Shown here: one piece after another, positions 6,830-13,516 of the stretch
Position numbering within the stretch: position 1 is the stretch's first letter
Layout of the letters: each line of letters begins with the position of its first letter
Made by a program: the position numbers and the translations under genes
Notes under the pieces: generated by a model
Told to the model about the DNA's origin: nothing
What the model saw: only the letters and a program-made list of their open reading frames with translations
The model's database searches: none
Assembly (NCBI GenBank): GCA_900759105.1
Contig: CAAETY010000114.1
Span: forward strand, 1-17,546
Source of the DNA: Peptococcaceae bacterium
GTDB lineage: Bacteria; Bacillota; Peptococcia; Peptococcales; Peptococcaceae
DNA: 17,546 nucleotides
Direction of reading: 5' to 3'

Positions 6830-9800
6830 TTACTTGATTTCAGCATGGTATGCTTGCAAGGATTTTACGCCAATATGAGCGTTTTCCTTTTTAGCACGAA
6901 TCCCTTCAGTACTTGCTTTGCCGGCAGCCATCGTGGTGATGTATGGCACATGATATTTTACTGCGGATTTACGGATATAGCTATCATCATGAGAGCTTTC
7001 TTTACCGGAAGGGGTATTGATAATAAGTTGGATTTTGCCATTAGCAATTTGGTCGGTGATGTTTGGACGACCTTGATACATCTTATAGACGAATTCGCAA
7101 GGAATGCCCGCTTCGGTGATAATCTTATGGCAACCACCGGTAGACATGAGCTTAAAGCCAAGATCATGGAATGCTTGAGCAACTTCAACCAATTCTGGTT
7201 TATCACGGTCACAAACAGAGAGAAGAACGGTGCCTTCTTCTGGAAGAATGGTTTGTTGAGTTGCTTCTTGTGCTTTAAAGTAAGCTTCACCAAAAGAAGA
7301 GGAGAGGCCGAGTACTTCGCCGGTAGAACGCATTTCAGGCCCAAGTACCGGGTCGATTTCTTGGAAGTTACCGAATGGGAATACCGCTTCTTTAACACCG
7401 TAATGATTAATTTCGTGATCCTTCAATTCTGGAACAGGGGATGGATTGCCAGTAAGTGGCGCAGTCATGATTTCAGTAGCAAGGCGAACCATGTTAATGT
7501 TGCAAACCTTAGATACTAAAGGCACAGTACGGGAAGCACGTGGATTGGCTTCAAGCACATAAACAGTACCGTTTTCAATAGCATATTGCATGTTCATTAA
7601 GCCACAAACGTTCATTTCTACAGCAATTTTTTTTGTGTAGTCCTTGATGGTTGCAACAAGTTCATCAGAAAAGTTTTTGGAAGGAAGGATACAAGCAGAG
7701 TCACCGGAGTGAACACCAGCGAGTTCGATATGTTCCATAACAGCTGGTACAAAGCAGTTGGTGCCGTCGGAAATAGCGTCAGCTTCACATTCGGTTGCAT
7801 GGTTAAGGAAGCGGTCAATCAAAATTGGACGGTCCGGAGTAACCCCAACAGCTGCTGCCATGTAAATGCGCATCATTTCATCATCATGAACAATTTCCAT
7901 GCCTCGACCGCCCAATACATAGGAAGGACGAACCATAACAGGGTAACCGATTCTGTTTGCGATTTCGAGCGCTTCGTCAACATTAACTGCCATGCCGGAC
8001 TCAGGCATAGGAATTTCAAGGCGTTCCATCATAGCACGGAAATGATCGCGGTCTTCAGCAAGGTCAATGGTTTCAGGGGTAGTACCAAGAATATTTACGC
8101 CGTTTTTCTTAAGTTCAGCAGCAAGGTTCAATGGTGTTTGACCACCGAACTGCGCAATAACGCCAACCGGCTTTTCTTTTTCATAAATGCTCAATACATC
8201 TTCGAGAGTCAATGGTTCGAAGTAGAGCTTGTCGGATGTGTCATAGTCGGTGGAAACAGTTTCTGGGTTGCAGTTAACAATAATAGATTCGAAGCCGAGT
8301 TCTTTGAGCGCTAAAGCAGCGTGAACACAGCAATAGTCGAATTCAATCCCTTGTCCGATGCGGTTAGGGCCACCACCTAAAATCATGATTTTAGGTTTAT
8401 CGTTGGAAACTGGGCTAGGGTCTTCGTCAAGATGATAGGTTGAGAAGTAGTAAGCAGCATCTTCAGTGCCGCTAACGTGTACGCCTTCCCATGCTTCGCG
8501 AATGCCATAATCTTCTCTTGCGTGGCGAACATCTTCTTCAGGGACTTCGAGTAATTGACCAAGATAACGGTCGCTGAAACCATCAAGCTTCGCTTGGCGC
8601 AATACATCTTTTTCAGGAACACTACCCTTTTGAGCGAGGAGTTGCTCTTCTTCTTGAACGATTTCAAGCATTTGTTCCAAGAACCAATGCTTGATTTTGG
8701 TCAATTCATAGATTTCGTCAATGGTTGCACCCTTGCGCAAAGCTTCGTAAATAATGAATTGACGTTCGCTGGATGCGCTGTTAAGCTGTGCAAGCAACTC
8801 GTCTTTTGTTTTTTCGTGGAAATTCTTAGCAAAGCCAAGACCATAACGGCCGATTTCCAAACTGCGAATGGCTTTTTGGAAAGCTTCTTTATAGGTCTTA
8901 CCAATGCTCATAACTTCGCCGACAGCACGCATTTGGGTACCGAGCTTGTCTTGAGCGCCTTTGAACTTTTCGAAAGCCCAACGAGCAAATTTAATAACCA
9001 CATAGTCGTTTCCAGGCACATACTTATCGAGTGTGCCATATTTACCACATGGAATTTCTTTTAAGGTTAAGCCACATGCCAACATTGCGGAAACAAGCGC
9101 AATCGGGAACCCGGTTGCTTTGGAAGCGAGGGCAGAAGAACGGGAAGTACGAGGGTTGATTTCAATTACAACGATTCTATCGGTAACAGGATCATGTGCA
9201 AATTGACAATTGCAACCGCCGATAACTTCAACAGCTTCAATGATTTTGTAGGAGTAGTCTTGTAATCTCTTTTGGACGTCGTCAGAGATGGTCAACATTG
9301 GTGCAGAGCAGAAAGAGTCACCGGTATGTACACCCAATGGGTCGATATTTTCAATAAAGCAAACAGTGATTTTGTTGTTTTCTGCGTCACGAACAACTTC
9401 TAATTCAAGTTCTTCCCAACCAATAATACATTCTTCAACCAATACTTGGCCAACCAAGCTTGCTTGAAGACCACGTTCGCAAACGGTTTTAAGTTCTTCG
9501 GTGTTGTAAACAATCCCACCACCAACGCCACCCATGGTGTATGCAGGACGTAAAACAACAGGATACTTTAATTCTTCAGCGATTTTTAATGCTTCGTCAA
9601 CGCTGTAAGCAACTTCGCTTCGTGCCATTTCAATGCCAAGTTTGTCCATTTGATGTTTAAATTCGATGCGGTCTTCCCCACGTTCAATGGCATCGACTTG
9701 AACACCGATTACTTGAACATTGTATTTGTCAAGTACACCAGCTTCGGAAAGTTCGGAACAAAGGTTTAACCCGGATTGTCCACCAAGGTTTGGTAAAAGT

Positions 9801-10054
9801 GCATCCGGACGTTCTTTTTCAATGATTTGAGTCAAACGGTCCACATTAAGTGGTTCAATATAGGTAATATCAGCAACTTCAGGGTCTGTCATGATGGTTG
9901 CTGGGTTAGAGTTAACTAGGACAATTTCATACCCTAAGTTGCGAAGTGCTTTACACGCTTGAGTACCAGAGTAGTCAAATTCGCAGGCCTGGCCAATGAT
10001 AATAGGACCAGAACCGATAATCATTATTTTATGAATGTCTTCTTTTTTAGGCAT
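6830..10054 (-). CDS. carB: Carbamoyl-phosphate synthase large subunit
   Basis: CarB makes carbamoyl phosphate from ammonia (delivered by the CarA glutaminase), bicarbonate and two ATP, for pyrimidines and arginine. The product has 1074 residues, full length. The duplicated ATP-grasp halves are obvious: GSGPIIIGQACEFDYSGTQA near residue 14 and GGGPNRIGQGIEFDYCCVHA near 560. Between them is the helical oligomerisation region (about 405-550). The last 135 residues form the MGS-like allosteric domain (VLLSVCDRDKPELVEVA, LMSTGGCHKIITEAG). AAGGGAG is 6 nt before the ATG. It is monocistronic here: no carA or pyr gene flanks it, unlike the usual carAB order, so the small subunit must be encoded elsewhere. 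It has its own promoter and terminator and is convergent with the LysR genes. Confidence 0.98.
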   Translation of the reverse strand: MPKKEDIHKIMIIGSGPIIIGQACEFDYSGTQACKALRNLGYEIVLVNSNPATIMTDPEVADITYIEPLNVDRLTQIIEKERPDALLPNLGGQSGLNLCSELSEAGVLDKYNVQVIGVQVDAIERGEDRIEFKHQMDKLGIEMARSEVAYSVDEALKIAEELKYPVVLRPAYTMGGVGGGIVYNTEELKTVCERGLQASLVGQVLVEECIIGWEELELEVVRDAENNKITVCFIENIDPLGVHTGDSFCSAPMLTISDDVQKRLQDYSYKIIEAVEVIGGCNCQFAHDPVTDRIVVIEINPRTSRSSALASKATGFPIALVSAMLACGLTLKEIPCGKYGTLDKYVPGNDYVVIKFARWAFEKFKGAQDKLGTQMRAVGEVMSIGKTYKEAFQKAIRSLEIGRYGLGFAKNFHEKTKDELLAQLNSASSERQFIIYEALRKGATIDEIYELTKIKHWFLEQMLEIVQEEEQLLAQKGSVPEKDVLRQAKLDGFSDRYLGQLLEVPEEDVRHAREDYGIREAWEGVHVSGTEDAAYYFSTYHLDEDPSPVSNDKPKIMILGGGPNRIGQGIEFDYCCVHAALALKELGFESIIVNCNPETVSTDYDTSDKLYFEPLTLEDVLSIYEKEKPVGVIAQFGGQTPLNLAAELKKNGVNILGTTPETIDLAEDRDHFRAMMERLEIPMPESGMAVNVDEALEIANRIGYPVMVRPSYVLGGRGMEIVHDDEMMRIYMAAAVGVTPDRPILIDRFLNHATECEADAISDGTNCFVPAVMEHIELAGVHSGDSACILPSKNFSDELVATIKDYTKKIAVEMNVCGLMNMQYAIENGTVYVLEANPRASRTVPLVSKVCNINMVRLATEIMTAPLTGNPSPVPELKDHEINHYGVKEAVFPFGNFQEIDPVLGPEMRSTGEVLGLSSSFGEAYFKAQEATQQTILPEEGTVLLSVCDRDKPELVEVAQAFHDLGFKLMSTGGCHKIITEAGIPCEFVYKMYQGRPNITDQIANGKIQLIINTPSGKESSHDDSYIRKSAVKYHVPYITTMAAGKASTEGIRAKKENAHIGVKSLQAYHAEIK

Positions 10055-10098
10055 AACGATCTCCCTTACCTCAAATTTTAGAACATGGCAGCGTTATA

Positions 10099-10130
10099 TT
10101 TATTAGAAGCTCCACAGTGCTTCTGATAAA
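10099..10130 (-). promoter_or_regulatory. Hairpin in the carB 5' leader
   Basis: In the carB transcript TTTA-tc-AGAAGC pairs with GCTTCT-aa-TAAA around an 8-nt loop: a 6-bp stem, a symmetric 2x2 internal loop and a further 4 bp. It lies between the promoter and the ribosome site, about 45 nt before the ATG. No T-run follows, so it is not a terminator. I do not see the PyrR-binding consensus or an attenuator. It could be a regulatory or stability element, or a palindromic protein-binding site. Confidence 0.45.
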
Positions 10131-10154
10131 TCAAGTAACCAATCTACATTACAT

Positions 10155-10182
10155 TTTATATCATCATTGAATACAGTATCAA
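10155..10182 (-). promoter_or_regulatory. Probable carB promoter
   Basis: On the minus strand TTGATA (10182-10177) and TATAAA (10160-10155) are 16 bp apart. The transcript would begin near 10148 with a leader of about 95 nt that includes the hairpin at 10099-10130. Confidence 0.55.
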
Positions 10183-10320
10183 GTCATATTGTGCATAAAA
10201 TTAAGGTTTTCATGATGCAATAGAAAACTTTTTTAATGAAGAGGTGGTTTAATCTAGAATTAATAAAAAATGATAGGATAAGCACTGAATAGCCCTGAGT
10301 TTAGAGCAGTCCTTTATTCT
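10183..10320. other. Spacer between divergent promoters
   Basis: This A+T-rich DNA lies between the carB promoter and the promoter of the CBS/ThrE operon. The only structure is a weak stem, GTTTTC (10206-10211)/GAAAAC (10223-10228), followed by six T on the plus strand. No gene ends before it, so it is probably not a working terminator. No ORF is supported. Confidence 0.4.
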
Positions 10321-10349
10321 TTGACGAGTCCTATTAGCCGTGATATACT
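10321..10349 (+). promoter_or_regulatory. Strong promoter of the CBS-ThrE-ferredoxin operon
   Basis: TTGACG (10321-10326) and TATACT (10344-10349) are 17 bp apart, and the -10 is preceded by TGA, the extended -10 form. Transcription would start near 10356, giving a leader of about 93 nt to the chosen start at 10449. Confidence 0.75.
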
Positions 10350-10448
10350 TGATATTAATAACAGAAATATGGTAGGAGAATGACTGCTTTGCAAAGAGCA
10401 ATACATTTTCTTACCGAAAACAAGTGTTATTTCGAAGGAGGAATTTAT

Positions 10449-10919
10449 ATGTTACTCAAAGACATTATGACAAAGGATGTTTTAACGTTATCTCCTAATG
10501 ATTCCTTGCAAGATGCTGCGGAATTGTTGATTAAAAACAATATTAGCGGTGCACCGGTTGTCGATGCATTTAACAATGTTATTGGGATGTTGACGGAAGG
10601 GGATTTGGTTCGCCAACAAAAACCAATTACACAGCCACTGTTTTTAATGTTTTTAGATAGCGCATTTCCTGTGAATTATAAGAAGATGAAGGAGGAAATG
10701 GAAGAGGTTGCGGCAATCACTGTTGTTCAATTAATGAGCAAGGATGTCATTTCTCTCCACGAATATGACGAAGTTAGCACTGCTGCAAAATATATGATTA
10801 ATGACAATATTAACCGTGTACCTATCATCAATGATGAGGGGCAATTATTAGGCATTGTAACTCGTCATGATATTGTGCGAGCAACCTATTTAGAAAACAA
10901 AAACGAAGAGAATGAATGA
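10449..10919 (+). CDS. CBS-domain pair protein heading the exporter operon (156 aa)
   Basis: Two CBS motifs (about residues 6-56, ending VIGMLTEGDLV, and 94-144, ending LLGIVTRHDIV) are joined by a longer helical linker. CBS pairs generally sense adenosine nucleotides. I place the start at ATG 10449, where AAGGAGG is 7 nt upstream; an in-frame ATG at 10380 would add 23 residues but has GGAG almost touching it and no CBS homology in the extension. The corrected length, 156, equals that of the CBS protein at 943-1413. Its last 8 nt overlap the next gene, the ThrE N-terminal half, so the two are translationally coupled. A job as nucleotide-responsive regulator of the exporter is an inference from this coupling. 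Confidence 0.85.
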   Translation: MLLKDIMTKDVLTLSPNDSLQDAAELLIKNNISGAPVVDAFNNVIGMLTEGDLVRQQKPITQPLFLMFLDSAFPVNYKKMKEEMEEVAAITVVQLMSKDVISLHEYDEVSTAAKYMINDNINRVPIINDEGQLLGIVTRHDIVRATYLENKNEENE

Positions 10920-11691
10920 AGCGTATAATTGCCAATTGGCGTTAAAAATGGCAGTGATGCTTGGAGTTGCGCTTATGGAAAACGGTGCAGAGGTGTATCG
11001 CGTTGAAGAATCAGTGATTCGTGTGTTGAAATCATACGGCATTGAAAGAACGGATGTCTATGCCATTCCAAATATTCTCATGGTTACGATAGAAACCAAC
11101 GAGGAAATTTCGTATACGAAAATGCGTCGTATTTTTAATCGTAATCCAAACTTTGAAAAAGTAATCCAGCTTAATGATTTTGCACGTAAATTAAGTGCAG
11201 AACCAATACCGTTAAATGAAGCTTTTCATCGCTTGCGTGAAATAGATGGGCTCAAGAACTATACAAAGCCGGTAAACTGGATAAGCTATTTATTTGCGGC
11301 AATGTCATTTGTAGTAATGATTGGCGGCAATGTGGGTGATGCTATTGTTGCCATTTTGTGCGCGGCAGCAGGGCGGTTGGTCTGTGTGCCAATGGAACGT
11401 TATCATGCCAATGGTTTTTTCGTCACGTTGGTAACGAGCTTTTTGCATAATCTTGTTGCTTTCATGTGCGCAGCTGCTTTTGGCGGCTTGCACCCAAGTC
11501 TTATCATTACAGGTACGTTAATGCTCCTATTCCCTGGTGTTGCATTTATGACAGCGATTCGTGATGTTATTGCAAAGGATCTCAGCGCCGGGATGTTTGA
11601 AGGCTTAGAAGCCATTGTTGTTGCGTGTGCCATTGCAGTAGGTTCGGCATTGGCTTATGCAGTGATTCCATCGATTGTGAGGGTAATATGA
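10912..11691 (+). CDS. ThrE/YjjP-type exporter, N-terminal-half subunit (DUF1212)
   Basis: The product (259 residues) matches the N-terminal half of ThrE exporters. A soluble, protease-like-shaped domain (1-120) carries the signature MENGAEVYRVE (22-32). About five membrane helices follow (123-137, 141-156, 168-190, 194-217, 232-253), including the conserved GTLMLLFPGVAFMTAIRDVI (201-220). In Corynebacterium ThrE exports threonine and serine as one long protein; in E. coli the two-part homologue YjjP/YjjB (256 + 157 aa) has been linked to succinate export. The subunit sizes here match the YjjPB form. The substrate may be an amino acid or a dicarboxylate and cannot be decided from sequence. 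It overlaps the CBS gene by 8 nt and the partner subunit by 4 nt. Confidence 0.92.
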   Translation: MNEAYNCQLALKMAVMLGVALMENGAEVYRVEESVIRVLKSYGIERTDVYAIPNILMVTIETNEEISYTKMRRIFNRNPNFEKVIQLNDFARKLSAEPIPLNEAFHRLREIDGLKNYTKPVNWISYLFAAMSFVVMIGGNVGDAIVAILCAAAGRLVCVPMERYHANGFFVTLVTSFLHNLVAFMCAAAFGGLHPSLIITGTLMLLFPGVAFMTAIRDVIAKDLSAGMFEGLEAIVVACAIAVGSALAYAVIPSIVRVI

Positions 11692-12152
11692 TGACATACC
11701 TTGCAGCTTTTTTTGCATCATTTTTCTTTGCAATTTTGTACAATGTGCGGGGATGGTTGTTGTTTTATACCTCAATCTGTGGGATGATTGGAAAAATCGT
11801 GTTTGATTTATTGGTGGATGAGGGGTTAATTATCCAGTTTTTGATAGCAACCATGGTCATGTGCATTTACGCAGAAATTTTTGCACGTATATGTAAAGCG
11901 CCGGTCATGGTTATTATCATTGTCGGTATTTTGCCGATAGTGCCAGGGGCTGGGGTATATAATACCATCGATAGCTTGCTTAACAGTCAAATGTCGAATT
12001 TTTATATGTATGGTATTAACACATTGTTATCTGCTGGTGCGATGGCGTTGGGCCTTATTTTGGTGTCATCTTTAGTACGTCTCTTAAAAATGATTAAGCA
12101 CCAGGTGCCTTATGGCAGAAAAGCACACAACCATTTTCCGCGTATGCGTTAA
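11688..12152 (+). CDS. ThrE/YjjB-type exporter, C-terminal-half subunit (DUF3815)
   Basis: This 154-residue, strongly hydrophobic protein has about five membrane helices and the conserved core AEIFARICKAPVMVIIIVG followed by ILPIVPGAGVYNTI, the second half of a ThrE-type exporter. It completes the transporter begun by the preceding gene. I chose ATG 11688, which overlaps the previous stop as ATGA and has GAGGG just upstream. A longer reading from 11625 would lie inside the preceding gene and adds non-homologous residues. A second ATG at 11691 is equally possible. The tail (RKAHNHFPRMR) is basic and cytoplasmic. Confidence 0.9.
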   Translation: MMTYLAAFFASFFFAILYNVRGWLLFYTSICGMIGKIVFDLLVDEGLIIQFLIATMVMCIYAEIFARICKAPVMVIIIVGILPIVPGAGVYNTIDSLLNSQMSNFYMYGINTLLSAGAMALGLILVSSLVRLLKMIKHQVPYGRKAHNHFPRMR

Positions 12153-12173
12153 TTTTGGAGTGAGTGGTGAGCG

Positions 12174-13244
12174 ATGAATTTATCCGATATTATTAGTATG
12201 ACAAACCCGGTGCAAGTGCACTTGGAGCGCTGTATTCATAGTTATTCTCCACGAGCCACTTGTAAGCAATGCGTACACTTTTGTCAAAATGGCAGTGTTC
12301 AGTTAGAAAACGGCTGTATTGCAGTAGAATCCTGTGATGGATGTGGACGCTGTATTCAAGCTTGTCCACATGACGTCTTTGAAATGGATTTTCAAACAGC
12401 ATTGGCGGTCAAAGAAGGTCCGCTTTTTATTTCTTGTAAAAAAGAGCAACTTCAAGATGTTCCAGTGATGGCTGCCGGTTGCTTGCAACAGTTTACTTGG
12501 CTACAGCTAGCGCTTTTGGTTGAACGTTTTAAGGATGTTTATCTTTATGCTGAAGAAAATCGTTGTAATCAATGTGAATTTCAGTGGTTTCCGGAGGGGC
12601 AAATTGCCTTAATGAATAAGTACGGATTGGAAAACTATGGTGCACACGTTCATGTAGTTCGTAACCGTGAGATGCTGACACATCAGTTGAATCAGACGTA
12701 TGGTATCATCAACACTCGTAGACAGTTTATGATGAATCAATTTAGTGGTATGAAACATGCTGCCAAAAATTATACAGAGCAAACATTAAATGCAACGTTG
12801 GAATCACTGAACGAGAATTTACATAAAGGCGTTGTTTTCGAAAAGACCCAATCGCACGCGATTTTATTGAATGAGCTTTATGAAAAAGGTATTCCTAATC
12901 CGAAAGAGGAATTGCCACTCCAGGCCTTGATGTCTTCAACATGTCGATTCTGTCATACGTGTGAAAAGCTTTGTCCATGGCAAGCGTTAGCGATTATTGA
13001 AGAAGACGGTCATGCTATTTTGGCACATCATGATGTGCTTTGTGCGCGTTGTGGCCTGTGCATTGATATTTGTCCCGAGCATGGCCTTATGTGGTCACAT
13101 GGGTTGACACAAGGTGACATTGCTGAACCGCATTGGCGATTGCTCAATGAGGGCGAGGCTGTAGAATGCGAACGCTGCGGAGAAAAGTTTTATCCGACAG
13201 AAGAAGGCCAAACTCGCTGTGCAATATGTAAAAACAAAATCTAA
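12174..13244 (+). CDS. Multi-[4Fe-4S] ferredoxin-like protein with C-terminal zinc ribbon
   Basis: This 356-residue protein carries 22 cysteines in clear groups: C30xxC33xxxC37 with C20; C54xxC57xxC60xxxC64P; lone C88 and C103; C131xxC134; C257xxC260xxC263xxxC267P; C290xxC293xxC296xxxC300P; and a closing pair C332xxC335/C349xxC352 that looks like a zinc ribbon or rubredoxin knuckle. That suggests ferredoxin domains at both ends and a middle region whose spaced Cys (88-134) loosely recalls the MvhD-type electron-transfer fold, plus a helical stretch at 180-250. It has no signal peptide and should be cytoplasmic, moving electrons to or from an unidentified partner. It lies 21 nt after the exporter genes and before the operon terminator. 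I do not recognise a named family. Confidence 0.8.
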   Translation: MNLSDIISMTNPVQVHLERCIHSYSPRATCKQCVHFCQNGSVQLENGCIAVESCDGCGRCIQACPHDVFEMDFQTALAVKEGPLFISCKKEQLQDVPVMAAGCLQQFTWLQLALLVERFKDVYLYAEENRCNQCEFQWFPEGQIALMNKYGLENYGAHVHVVRNREMLTHQLNQTYGIINTRRQFMMNQFSGMKHAAKNYTEQTLNATLESLNENLHKGVVFEKTQSHAILLNELYEKGIPNPKEELPLQALMSSTCRFCHTCEKLCPWQALAIIEEDGHAILAHHDVLCARCGLCIDICPEHGLMWSHGLTQGDIAEPHWRLLNEGEAVECERCGEKFYPTEEGQTRCAICKNKI

Positions 13245-13266
13245 AATGCAGTTAATTATTTAAAAA

Positions 13267-13320
13267 GGCTCCCAATTGTTAGTCAGTTCACAAGACATTA
13301 ACAATCGGGAGCCCTTTTTT
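13267..13320 (+). terminator. Terminator of the CBS-ThrE-ferredoxin operon
   Basis: Two 15-nt arms (13267-13281 and 13299-13313) pair with one mismatch, beginning with GGCTCCC/GGGAGCC. The 17-nt loop can close further through GTC/GAC. C and six T follow. It lies 22 bp after the ferredoxin-protein stop. Confidence 0.92.
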
Positions 13321-13397
13321 GTGCTCATCCGTTTTTTCATCTTAATATAGTAAGTAGAAAGATGAAATAATTTCAAAAATCGTTCTTATTTTTTATA

Positions 13398-13426
13398 TTG
13401 ATTTAAATTGAACATTGTTCTATAAT
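13398..13426 (+). promoter_or_regulatory. Promoter of the ABC transporter operon
   Basis: TTGATT (13398-13403) and TATAAT (13421-13426) are 17 bp apart. Transcription would begin near 13433, inside the first palindromic operator. A small palindrome, GAACATTGTTC (13410-13420), fills the spacer next to the -10. Confidence 0.7.
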
Positions 13427-13428
13427 CT

Positions 13429-13446
13429 GGTTAGCGAATGCTAATT
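13429..13446. promoter_or_regulatory. Operator-like palindrome, copy 1
   Basis: GGTTAGC-gaat-GCTAATT: the core TTAGC-N4-GCTAA is an inverted repeat. It starts 3 bp after the -10 hexamer and spans the predicted transcription start, a classic repressor position. The identical flanked motif recurs at 13480-13497; only the central four bases differ. Confidence 0.7.
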
Positions 13447-13479
13447 AAATAAATAGCACTCGCCATTATTTAATAGTAA

Positions 13480-13497
13480 GGTTAGCCTTGGCTAATT
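13480..13497. promoter_or_regulatory. Operator-like palindrome, copy 2
   Basis: GGTTAGC-cttg-GCTAATT, with the same 14 outer bases as copy 1 and the core TTAGCCTTGGCTAA. It is 51 bp from copy 1, close to five helical turns, and sits just before the AAGGAAGGG ribosome site of the first ABC gene. The GGTTAGC...GCTAA form resembles sites of DtxR/MntR-class metal regulators; that comparison is from memory, not a search. Confidence 0.65.
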
Positions 13498-13516
13498 TTA
13501 AGGAAGGGATTTAGTA

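Noticed and set aside
6277..6846. 189-codon minus-strand frame over the second LysR gene and its terminator
   Set aside because: It crosses two terminator hairpins and is antisense to a clear LysR gene; no domain is recognisable.
6761..9064. Plus-strand open frames opposite carB (about 252, 201 and 169 codons)
   Set aside because: They lie wholly or largely antisense to a full-length, conserved carB, lack good ribosome sites and recognisable domains, and arise from carB codon bias.
10201..10234. Terminator-like stem GTTTTC/GAAAAC plus six T
   Set aside because: The stem is short and weak and no plus-strand gene ends before it. It may be chance in A+T-rich DNA.
10380..10448. 23-residue N-terminal extension of the second CBS protein
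   Set aside because: The ribosome site almost touches the ATG at 10380, whereas the one before 10449 is ideal, and the shorter protein equals its paralogue in length. A short in-frame leader is not excluded.
11625..11687. 21-residue extension of the ThrE C-half protein
   Set aside because: It lies inside the preceding gene and reads as non-membrane residues rich in Cys; the ATGA overlap at 11688 is the usual coupled start.
13335..13367. Inverted repeat TTTCATCTT...AAGATGAAA with a 15-nt loop
   Set aside because: A+T-rich arms, a long loop and no T-run; it lies between a terminator and a promoter and has no second copy. An operator is possible but unsupported.
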